Translations under genes and position numbers: made by a program | Notes under the pieces: model-generated | Seen by the model: only the letters and a program-made list of their open reading frames with translations | Databases searched by the model: none | What the model was told of the DNA's origin: nothing | Assembly (NCBI GenBank): GCA_964370195.1 | Contig: CAYJIH010000031.1 | Location: 1-21,650, forward strand | Reading direction: 5' to 3' | DNA length: 21,650 bases | Source: JAAYCI01 sp964370195 | GTDB taxonomy: Bacteria > Bacillota > Clostridia > Oscillospirales > Ruminococcaceae | Shown: positions 7,750 to 14,080 of the stretch, piece after piece | Position numbering within the stretch: position 1 is the first letter of the stretch | Layout: each line of letters begins with the position of its first letter

Positions 7750-8049
7750 ATGGAAATTAAAAAAGAAAATGTAGACGGCCGGTTGTGTGTGCAAATATCG
7801 GGCCGGCTAGACACAAACACGGCCCCTCAGCTGCAAGAGGCTCTTCAAGCAGAAACATCCGATATCAAACGCTTGGAGCTGAATTTGCAAGACCTTGTAT
7901 ATATTTCCAGTGCAGGGCTGCGTGTGATTTTGTTTTTAAACAAGCAGTGCATGAAGCAAGAAGCAGAATTTGTGGTTATCAATTGTAGCGATGTAGTGAA
8001 AGAAGTGTTTCACCTAACAGGGTTTGATGACGTTTTGGATATTCAGTAA
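7750..8049 (+). CDS. STAS-domain anti-sigma factor antagonist (SpoIIAA/RsbV-like)
   Basis: A 99-residue single STAS domain. It shows the usual opening (LCVQISGRLDT at 12-22) and the phosphorylation-site loop YISSAGLRV (51-59), with Ser53 and Ser54 as candidate targets; which one is used cannot be told from sequence. In the family, the unphosphorylated form binds the partner kinase and frees its target, and phosphorylation stops this. The partner is almost certainly the kinase encoded 13 bases upstream. An AAAGGA-type ribosome site lies just before the ATG. The likely output is transcriptional or post-translational control, but none of the neighbours identifies it. Confidence 0.9.
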   Translation: MEIKKENVDGRLCVQISGRLDTNTAPQLQEALQAETSDIKRLELNLQDLVYISSAGLRVILFLNKQCMKQEAEFVVINCSDVVKEVFHLTGFDDVLDIQ

Positions 8050-8064
8050 ACGGCAGAACAAGGG

Positions 8065-8105
8065 CACCGGGCAGCATTCTGGAAAGAGGCGGGCGCGGTG
8101 TTTTT
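8065..8105 (+). terminator. Possible weak terminator after the STAS gene
   Basis: CACCG (8065-8069) pairs with CGGTG (8096-8100), followed by five T. The loop is 26 bases and holds a small CAG/CTG stem. The long loop makes this a weak candidate, so transcription may continue into the cyclic-di-GMP gene. Confidence 0.33.
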
Positions 8106-8144
8106 ATGCTATAAAATAGACAAATCAAACAAAATGGAGTACAA

Positions 8145-8174
8145 TTGGTTTAAGCATTTTTGCGAGGTTGTATA
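8145..8174 (+). promoter_or_regulatory. Weak promoter candidate before the GGDEF-EAL gene
   Basis: TTGGTT (8145-8150), 18-base spacer, TGTATA (8169-8174). Both boxes have four of six consensus bases. It is in the right place, about 40 bases before the GTG start, but is not convincing alone. Confidence 0.3.
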
Positions 8175-8215
8175 AATGGGAACGGTGAAATTGATAGAGG
8201 AGACGGGGGTTTAGT

Positions 8216-10324
8216 GTGACATACGGGGAGCTTTCGGCCTTAATTATGGATACGCAGGAATTCCTGTGTTATGTAACGGATGTTGAAACGTATGAACTAT
8301 TGTATGTGAATGAAAGCATACGCAGTGCCTTTGGGTTTAAAAGTGAAGACGATTATTTAGGAAAGCCTTGCTACAAAATGTTGCAAAACAAAGAGGCACC
8401 TTGCGAATTTTGTAACAATCACCTTTTAAAATTTGGGGAAAATTATACGTGGGACATTCAAAACAATGTTACGAATAAGCATTATTCTCTTATCGATACC
8501 CTCATTGAGGTGGAGGGCAGAAAAGCACGTTTGGAAGTGGCGTTTGATGTTTCAACACATTATAAAACGGTGGCCACCCTCACCCATAAACTAACAACAG
8601 AAGAAACGTTGGTGCGCTGTATTCAAACACTTGTGGAAAGTGTGGGCATCGACGAGGCCATCAATAGCTTGCTTGCCATTGTGGGCGAATACTATCAGTC
8701 GAGCAGGGCGTATATTTTTGAGTTTGATTTAAAAACAAAGCGGGCACACAATACGTATGAGTGGTGCCAAGATGTATCCATAGCCGAGATTGATAACTTA
8801 CAAAATATACCCATGGAAAATTTGCTTCCGTGGACAGAGGGCTTTGAGACAGACGGGGAAATATGCATCACGGATTTAGAGAAAGATGTGGATAATGACA
8901 GCGATTTATACAAGCTGTTAAAGAGCCAAAACATTCATTCTCTTCTTGTGGTGCCTTTGCGCGCCGGCGAGGATGTGGTGGGCTTTATTGGCGTGGATGA
9001 CCCACAAAGCACAGAGCAAGGAATGGCGCTTTTGCATTCGGTGGCCATTTTTGTTCTGGATGATTTGCAAAAGCGCAGAATGCGCCAGCAGCTGGAATAT
9101 TTAAGCTATACAGATAGTTTGACAGGGCTGTATAACCGCAACAAATACATAGAGGCCGTGGAGGCACTTGATAACGAAAAACTGAGTAGCTTAGGTGTTT
9201 TGTATGTGGACGTGAATGGCCTAAAGAAAATGAACGATATTTATGGGCATGGGTATGGGGATTCTATGTTGCAAAATGTGTCGAAAACCATTTGCACACA
9301 TATAACCAAGCACGTTTACCGTGTGGGTGGCGATGAGTTTATTGCATTGTGCCCCAATGTGGACGAAACGACATTTGAGCAGACGGTGAACAACATCCGA
9401 GCGGTTTCGATTTGCGAGCAAGGGTGCACGTATTCCGTGGGAAGCATTTGGCGTGAAGGGGAAATTGACGTATTCAAAGAAGTTGCAAAATCGGACGAAA
9501 TTATGTATGCCGAAAAGCAAAATTACTATAAAACATTGCAGCCCGGGCAGGCAAACCGCAGAATGAATGCCGCAGAGGAATTGCTGAGCGAGATCCATGC
9601 AGGCAGGTTTTGCGCGTATTTACAACCAAAAGTAAATATGGAAACAGGGGCGATTGTGGGGGCAGAGGCCCTAGTGCGCAAAACGGACGAGGCAGGCCAC
9701 TTGGTGCCGCCGGATCGGTTTATTCCCGGCCATGAGTATGACGGCACCATTCGCCATGTGGATTTTTATATTTTGGAAACGGTGTGCGCCATGCTAAAAG
9801 GGTTGATTGCACAAGGGCGCCCGCTTACCATTTCGGTAAACTTTTCGCGTGTTACGTTTATGGAGCACGATTTAGTGGACGAAATTTCGCACATTTGTGC
9901 CCAATACGGTGTTCCACATCGCTATATCAATGTGGAAATTACAGAAACGATTGATAAAGTAGACAATCAATTTTTCGACCAAAAATTGACGGCACTGAAA
10001 GACGCAGGGTTTGCCATTGCCATGGACGATTTTGGCGCAAAATATTCCAATTTGCTGATGCTGTCTACCGCGCAGTTTTCGGAAGTAAAAATAGACAAAA
10101 GCCTTGTGGATGGCATTTGCGAAAGCAGGCAAAGCCACACCGTGGTGCGGCACATCATTCAAATGGTGCAAGATTTGGGCATGGCCGAATGCCTTGCTGA
10201 AGGTGTGGAAACCGAAGCGCAAAAACAAGTGTTGCTGCAGGCAGGTTGTATTTTTGGGCAAGGGTATTTATTTTATAAGCCAATGCCGCTTGAGCAGTTT
10301 GTAGAGCTGTATCAAAATAAGTAA
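8216..10324 (+). CDS. PAS-GAF-GGDEF-EAL cyclic-di-GMP synthase/phosphodiesterase
   Basis: A soluble 702-residue signalling protein. Domains in order are PAS (about 5-115), GAF (about 125-285), GGDEF (about 293-440) and EAL (about 453-695). The cyclase site is a canonical GGDEF (371-375) with metal-binding D332, so cyclic-di-GMP synthesis is likely. The usual product-inhibition site RxxD is absent; HITK (362-365) stands there. The EAL domain keeps E484, N542, E574, D604-D605, K625, E662 and Q682, so hydrolysis is also likely. The PAS domain has a cysteine cluster (C52, C63, C66) seen in clostridial relatives and possibly a redox or metal sensor. There are no transmembrane segments. Translation starts at GTG with a GAGGAG site about 13 bases upstream. 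The stop lies inside the first copy of a 72-bp duplication leading into the lipoprotein gene. Confidence 0.93.
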   Translation: MTYGELSALIMDTQEFLCYVTDVETYELLYVNESIRSAFGFKSEDDYLGKPCYKMLQNKEAPCEFCNNHLLKFGENYTWDIQNNVTNKHYSLIDTLIEVEGRKARLEVAFDVSTHYKTVATLTHKLTTEETLVRCIQTLVESVGIDEAINSLLAIVGEYYQSSRAYIFEFDLKTKRAHNTYEWCQDVSIAEIDNLQNIPMENLLPWTEGFETDGEICITDLEKDVDNDSDLYKLLKSQNIHSLLVVPLRAGEDVVGFIGVDDPQSTEQGMALLHSVAIFVLDDLQKRRMRQQLEYLSYTDSLTGLYNRNKYIEAVEALDNEKLSSLGVLYVDVNGLKKMNDIYGHGYGDSMLQNVSKTICTHITKHVYRVGGDEFIALCPNVDETTFEQTVNNIRAVSICEQGCTYSVGSIWREGEIDVFKEVAKSDEIMYAEKQNYYKTLQPGQANRRMNAAEELLSEIHAGRFCAYLQPKVNMETGAIVGAEALVRKTDEAGHLVPPDRFIPGHEYDGTIRHVDFYILETVCAMLKGLIAQGRPLTISVNFSRVTFMEHDLVDEISHICAQYGVPHRYINVEITETIDKVDNQFFDQKLTALKDAGFAIAMDDFGAKYSNLLMLSTAQFSEVKIDKSLVDGICESRQSHTVVRHIIQMVQDLGMAECLAEGVETEAQKQVLLQAGCIFGQGYLFYKPMPLEQFVELYQNK

Positions 10325-10467
10325 CGGCTTTTGCTTTATTCCTTTTGTGGAACGGTTCGATTTCAAAACCTGAAATGGAGGTGTCAAAATGAGTAACGGC
10401 TTTTGCTTTATTCCTTTTGTGGAACGGTTCGATTTCAAAACCTGAAATGGAGGTGTCAAAATGAGTA
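10312..10467 (+). repeat. Perfect 72-bp tandem duplication
   Basis: Bases 10321-10392 are repeated exactly as 10393-10464. Similarity runs beyond both ends, from 10312 to 10467 with a single mismatch (A at 10319, G at 10391). The first copy overlaps the end of the GGDEF-EAL gene and the second ends at the lipoprotein start. Each copy carries a small stem ATTTCA/TGAAAT, a GGAGG site and an ATG seven bases later. Exact identity means the duplication is recent or actively kept uniform. The 72-base length keeps the reading frame. Confidence 0.95.
10389..10445 (+). CDS. 18-codon upstream ORF created by the duplication
   Basis: The first repeat copy places GGAGG and ATG (10389) in front of the second copy, giving an open frame that begins MSNGFCF and ends at TGA 10443-10445. 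The stop is 15 bases before the lipoprotein start, inside the stem-loop of copy two. The ribosome site and the first two codons are the same as those of the lipoprotein gene. It could be translated and influence lipoprotein translation by coupling, or be a harmless by-product. It has no known homology that I recognise. Confidence 0.35.
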   Translation: MSNGFCFIPFVERFDFKT

Positions 10468-10955
10468 TGAAACGGTGTATGGTAGGCGTTGTGTCTTTAT
10501 TGTTTTTGGCTTCGTGCGGCAGTACGCAGGAGGCTGTGCAAAGTGCTGCGTCTGCCCCACAGGTGGTTTCTTCGGCGCCAATTGCATCATCCTCTTTTGC
10601 GCAGCAAGCAACGCAAGAGGAAGGCGCAGCGCGCACATTGCTTAAAACGGCAACGCTTCTGGGCACAGCGCACGATGTGGCCGGCACAGTGAATGTGTAT
10701 GATGACGGTGTTTTGGAAATAGAGGGCTTTTCTTACGATGGCACGGCGCCGGATGTGTATGTGGCGTTTGGCTCTTTGAGTGAGGAAGGTGCGTTTCAAT
10801 ACGAAGTGTTGGCTACGCCGTTAATTGAGGGCGCTTACAGCAACGAAACACTGGCCCTAACCATGGAAAGTGGTGTGGATGCAGCGGCATACAGCGCCGT
10901 TTCGATTTGGTGCCATGATTTTGAGGAAGATTTTGGCTCGGCGCCGCTGCAATAG
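10461..10955 (+). CDS. DM13-domain lipoprotein
   Basis: A 164-residue predicted lipoprotein. The signal sequence ends in the lipobox LASC with lipidated Cys19. An Ala/Ser/Gln-rich linker (20-57) precedes a DM13 domain (about 60-162). The domain is recognised from LLGTAHDVAGTV (66-77), APDVYVAFG (96-104) and the C-terminal SIWCHDFEEDFG (148-159), whose Cys151 is the nearly invariant cysteine of the family. DM13 has been proposed to take part in extracellular electron transfer or redox chemistry, since it occurs fused to DOMON domains in animals; a function in bacteria is not established. It follows the cyclic-di-GMP gene across the tandem duplication and is closed by a terminator, so the two may share a transcript. 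The next gene, a lipoprotein Msr, supports an extracytoplasmic redox role by context only. Confidence 0.85.
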   Translation: MSMKRCMVGVVSLLFLASCGSTQEAVQSAASAPQVVSSAPIASSSFAQQATQEEGAARTLLKTATLLGTAHDVAGTVNVYDDGVLEIEGFSYDGTAPDVYVAFGSLSEEGAFQYEVLATPLIEGAYSNETLALTMESGVDAAAYSAVSIWCHDFEEDFGSAPLQ

Positions 10956-10970
10956 CACGGCGTCTTTTTT
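10941..10970 (+). terminator. Intrinsic terminator of the DM13 lipoprotein gene
   Basis: GCGCCG (10941-10946) pairs with CGGCGT (10958-10963, one G-T pair), followed by C and six T (10965-10970). The first arm lies within the last codons of the gene. The 11-base loop makes it moderate in strength. Confidence 0.7.
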
Positions 10971-11156
10971 GATGATGTTTTGTGCTTTATAAAATGGTTT
11001 TGTATATGCACACAAACTCATCACATTTTTTACACGTAAATTTCCTATAAAAATGATATGAATGTAGTAAGAGAACGAAACAAGAACAGGCCGCCGAAGG
11101 TGGCAAGAAAACGCCATGCCACAACATGTATGTGTAAAATGAAATGGAGGAAAAGC

Positions 11157-12308
11157 ATGCGTACGAAAAAAATGAAGTGCTTAGCCGGAGTGTCTGCAAT
11201 GGCATTCCTGTTGGCTGCCTGTTCGGTGCAAGCGGCACCCAACAGCGGGCAAAATGACGAAGTGCAGCTGTATGCCGTGCACGAAACACAGCCCATCGAT
11301 GCGCAGGCCTTGCAAGAAGAGCATGGGCTACAGGCCATTTATTTGGCGGGCGGCTGTTTTTGGGGCGTGGAAGAGTATATGTCGCGCATTGCCGGTGTGT
11401 ATGATGCAACGTCCGGTTATGCAAACGGCACCACAGAAAACCCAACGTACAGCGAAGTTTTATCCGGAAACACAGGCCATGCCGAAACAGTGCGTGTTTT
11501 GTATAACCCGCAGCAGGTGGGGCTAGACGTTTTGCTGGAAAAATTCTTTAAAGTGGTGGACCCCACAACGCACAACCGGCAAGGCAATGATGTGGGCGCG
11601 TCGTACCGCTCGGGTGTTTATTACGTAAATGAGGAAGATTTGCCGGTTATCGAGGCACAAATTGAGAAATTGGACGAAGAGTATGAACAGCCCATCGTAA
11701 CAGAAGTAATGCCGCTGCAAAATTTTGGAGAAGCCGAAGAATATCATCAAGATTACCTAAAAAATAACACAACGGGATATTGCCACATTGATTTGAGTGC
11801 AGTTGGCACCGTGAGCGAGATGATTGCCTCGCAAGAATATGCTGTGCCCTCCGACGAGGAGCTGCAACAAACGCTTACAGAGCTGCAATATGCGGTGACA
11901 CAGGAAGACGGCACAGAACCTCCCTTTGACAACGAGTACGACACGAATAAAGACGTGGGCCTGTATGTGGATATTGTAACGGGCGAGCCGCTGTTTTTGT
12001 CTATCCATAAGTACGACTCGGGCACAGGCTGGCCCAGCTTTACGCGGCCGATTGTAGAGGATGCAGTAACAGAGCACGAAGACAGAGGCTTTGGTTCGGT
12101 GCGAACCGAAATTCGCAGCAGTGAAGGCGATTCTCATCTAGGGCATGTATTTACAGATGGCCCGGATGACAGAGGCGGTTTGCGCTACTGCATGAACAGT
12201 GCCGCCCTTCGGTTTGTGCCGTACAACGAGATGCCCCAGCAGGGGTATGGATATTTGCAGCACCTTCTTTTAGCAGAGCAAGAGACGTTTGCAAACTTGC
12301 TTTCGTAA
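11157..12308 (+). CDS. msrAB: Lipoprotein MsrA-MsrB methionine sulfoxide reductase fusion
   Basis: Repairs oxidised methionine in proteins: MsrA reduces the S form and MsrB the R form. The start at 11157 has GGAGG six bases upstream; the open frame extends back to 11058 but without a ribosome site. The 383-residue protein has a signal sequence with lipobox LAAC (lipidated Cys22), so it acts outside the membrane. MsrA (about 58-215) has catalytic Cys67 in GGCFWG and a likely resolving Cys209 in GYCHIDL. MsrB (about 228-360) has catalytic Cys345 in RYCMNSA. The MsrB zinc cysteines are missing, and the common resolving cysteine before GWPSF is Thr290, so it needs another way to be re-reduced. 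No thioredoxin-like or CcdA partner gene is in the window. It has its own 200-base leader after the DM13 terminator and no firm promoter call. Confidence 0.95.
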   Translation: MRTKKMKCLAGVSAMAFLLAACSVQAAPNSGQNDEVQLYAVHETQPIDAQALQEEHGLQAIYLAGGCFWGVEEYMSRIAGVYDATSGYANGTTENPTYSEVLSGNTGHAETVRVLYNPQQVGLDVLLEKFFKVVDPTTHNRQGNDVGASYRSGVYYVNEEDLPVIEAQIEKLDEEYEQPIVTEVMPLQNFGEAEEYHQDYLKNNTTGYCHIDLSAVGTVSEMIASQEYAVPSDEELQQTLTELQYAVTQEDGTEPPFDNEYDTNKDVGLYVDIVTGEPLFLSIHKYDSGTGWPSFTRPIVEDAVTEHEDRGFGSVRTEIRSSEGDSHLGHVFTDGPDDRGGLRYCMNSAALRFVPYNEMPQQGYGYLQHLLLAEQETFANLLS

Positions 12309-12315
12309 CAGAACG

Positions 12316-12335
12316 AAAACGCATAGCGTTGTTTT
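12316..12335 (+). terminator. Possible short terminator after msrAB
   Basis: AACGC (12318-12322) and GCGTT (12326-12330) form a five-base stem with an ATA loop, then G and four T. A competing, larger pairing of AAAACG (12316-12321) with CGTTTT (12341-12346) is also possible. Short stem and short T-run make this uncertain. Confidence 0.35.
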
Positions 12336-12373
12336 AATCACGTTTTCTGCAAAGGGCCATGCACGTGTGTGGC

Positions 12374-12403
12374 TTGACAGATTGTATAAAACCCACGTAC
12401 AAT
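12374..12403 (+). promoter_or_regulatory. Promoter of the glycyl-tRNA synthetase gene
   Basis: Consensus TTGACA (12374-12379), 18-base spacer, TACAAT (12398-12403). Transcription would start near 12410 and give a leader of about 100 bases. The leader holds a stem-loop: GTGGC (12435-12439) pairs with GCCAC (12460-12464), with an inner CGC/GCG around a T-rich loop. Confidence 0.75.
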
Positions 12404-12510
12404 GGTATAAGAATTCGTTCGGTGTGGTTGCACGGTGGCAGCGCTCTTTTTGCGGCATGGCCACGGCACCGGCAAACAAAACAGCACCAAACAAAGCGGA
12501 GGAGGATATC

Positions 12511-13896
12511 ATGCAAAACACACAAAAAACGATGGAGGCCATCACGTCTTTGTGTCAGCGGCGTGGGTTCATATTTGCAGGCAGCGAAATTTACGGTGGT
12601 CTTTCGAACAGCTGGGATTACGGCCCACTTGGTGCCGAGTTTAAAAACAATGTGAAGCGTTGCTGGTGGAAAAAATTTGTACAAGAAAGCCCCACAAACG
12701 TTGGGCTAGACAGCGCCATTTTGATGAACCCGGACGTATGGGTGGCCACAGGGCACGTGGGTGGTTTTTCAGATCCCCTAATGGACTGCCGCAGCTGCAA
12801 AAGCCGTTTTCGTGCCGATAAGCTGATTGAGGACACAGGCGCAGACGTAGTTGGCATGAGCGAAAGCGACATGGCCCAGTACATTCAAGAAAAAGAAATT
12901 GCCTGCCCCAATTGCAGCGCACACGATTTTACCGACATTCGTAAATTCAACTTAATGTTTAAAACATTCATCGGTGTTACAGAAGATTCGAAGAATGAGG
13001 TGTATCTGCGGCCGGAAACGGCACAAGGCATTTTTGTGAATTTTGCCAATGTGCAGCGCGCCACGCGGCGCAAAATTCCGTTTGGCGTTTGCCAGGTGGG
13101 CAAAGCGTTCCGCAACGAAATTACACCGGGAAATTTTGTGTTCCGCACACGTGAGTTTGAGCAAATGGAGTGCGAGTTTTTCTGCAAGCCGGGCACAGAC
13201 CTTGAGTGGTTTGCGTACTGGAAAGAGTTTTGCAATAATTGGCTTAATAGTCTTGGGCTAAAAGCAGAAAATTTGCGCCTTAGAGACCATGCGGCGGAAG
13301 AGCTTTCGTTTTACTCTCGCGCCACCACAGACATTGAGTATTTGTTCCCGTTTGGCTGGGGCGAACTGTGGGGCATTGCAGACCGCACAGATTACGACCT
13401 TGGCCGCCACAACGAGCACAGTGGTAAAACACAGGAATATTTTGACCAAGAGACGAATGAACATTACATTCCGTATGTTATTGAGCCGTCCCTTGGGGCC
13501 GACCGTGTGGCGCTTGCCTTTTTGGTGGATGCTTACGACGAGGAGGTGCTGCGCGACGATAAAGGCAAGGAAGATACACGCATTGTGATGCGTTTTCATC
13601 CGGCATTGGCCCCGTTCAAAGCGGCGGTGTTGCCTTTGTCTAAAAAATTGGCGCCGGCTGCGCTGGAACTGCACAAAACATTAAGTGCACACTTTATGGT
13701 GGATTACGATGAAAGTGGCTCGATTGGCAAACGATATCGCCGCCAAGACGAAGTGGGCACACCATACTGCATCACGTATGATTTTGAAAGCGAAACAGAC
13801 GGTGCCGTTACCGTGCGAAACCGCGATACCATGGAGCAAGTTCGCCTGCCAATTTCGGAAGTAACAGCCTTTTTACAGGAGAAAATTGCATTTTAA
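12511..13896 (+). CDS. glyQS: Glycine--tRNA ligase, single-chain homodimeric type
   Basis: Class II aminoacyl-tRNA synthetase charging tRNA-Gly in the cytoplasm. The 461-residue protein is the single-chain dimeric form, not the separate alpha and beta chains found in many bacteria. It opens with YGGLSNSWDYGPLG (28-41). Two CxxC pairs (C93/C96 and C132/C135) form the inserted zinc site. Motif 2 is FRNEITPGNF (200-209) and motif 3 is EPSLGADR near residue 330. The C-terminal anticodon-binding domain ends with the family-typical TPYCITYDFE and VTVRNRDTM. ATG 12511 follows a GGAGGAGG site closely and starts the conserved sequence; the open frame runs further upstream, including an ATG at 12457, but without a ribosome site. 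It is a single-gene unit with its own promoter and a strong terminator. Confidence 0.97.
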   Translation: MQNTQKTMEAITSLCQRRGFIFAGSEIYGGLSNSWDYGPLGAEFKNNVKRCWWKKFVQESPTNVGLDSAILMNPDVWVATGHVGGFSDPLMDCRSCKSRFRADKLIEDTGADVVGMSESDMAQYIQEKEIACPNCSAHDFTDIRKFNLMFKTFIGVTEDSKNEVYLRPETAQGIFVNFANVQRATRRKIPFGVCQVGKAFRNEITPGNFVFRTREFEQMECEFFCKPGTDLEWFAYWKEFCNNWLNSLGLKAENLRLRDHAAEELSFYSRATTDIEYLFPFGWGELWGIADRTDYDLGRHNEHSGKTQEYFDQETNEHYIPYVIEPSLGADRVALAFLVDAYDEEVLRDDKGKEDTRIVMRFHPALAPFKAAVLPLSKKLAPAALELHKTLSAHFMVDYDESGSIGKRYRRQDEVGTPYCITYDFESETDGAVTVRNRDTMEQVRLPISEVTAFLQEKIAF

Positions 13897-13925
13897 ACAA
13901 GCCATACGGATACAAAAAGGTTACG

Positions 13926-13958
13926 AAAGCCGCCTGTTTACAATTGGGCGGCTTTTTT
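13926..13958 (+). terminator. Strong intrinsic terminator of glyQS
   Basis: GCCGCC (13929-13934) pairs with GGCGGC (13947-13952), extended by AAA/TTT, then a run of six T to 13958. It lies 30 bases after the stop codon. Confidence 0.92.
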
Positions 13959-13965
13959 GTATAAT
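13937..13965 (+). promoter_or_regulatory. Promoter embedded in the glyQS terminator
   Basis: TTTACA (13937-13942) is in the terminator loop; a 17-base spacer covering the second stem arm and the T-run leads to a perfect TATAAT (13960-13965). It would start transcription near 13972, just beyond the terminator, with a leader of about 110 bases before the aminotransferase. Confidence 0.7.
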
Positions 13966-14080
13966 AAAATGAGTTGCATTCATGCATCATACAATATCCG
14001 GAAACGGTAAGAACATTGCCTATACAAGGTGCGGCTGAAGTGTTTTTTTAAGAGCCGAGAAAAAAGGAGTTTGTGAACGT

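Noticed and set aside
8050..8215. Cyclic-di-GMP riboswitch before the GGDEF-EAL gene
   Set aside because: The conserved CACRCAnGGCAAACC-type core of the GEMM-I class is not present and no two-helix fold of that type is visible.
10268..10687. Minus-strand reading frame with a repeated peptide
   Set aside because: The peptide repeat is only the 72-bp duplication read backwards, with no ribosome site, and it runs antisense to a convincing lipoprotein gene.
11058..11156. N-terminal extension of MsrAB
   Set aside because: It would bury the signal sequence and lipobox behind 33 residues, and it has no ribosome site; ATG 11157 has GGAGG.
12309..12510. Complete glycine T-box riboswitch before glyQS
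   Set aside because: A partial core match exists at 12432-12444, but no stem I, specifier loop or terminator/antiterminator pair can be drawn, and a strong promoter at 12374-12403 lies inside the region where stem I would be.
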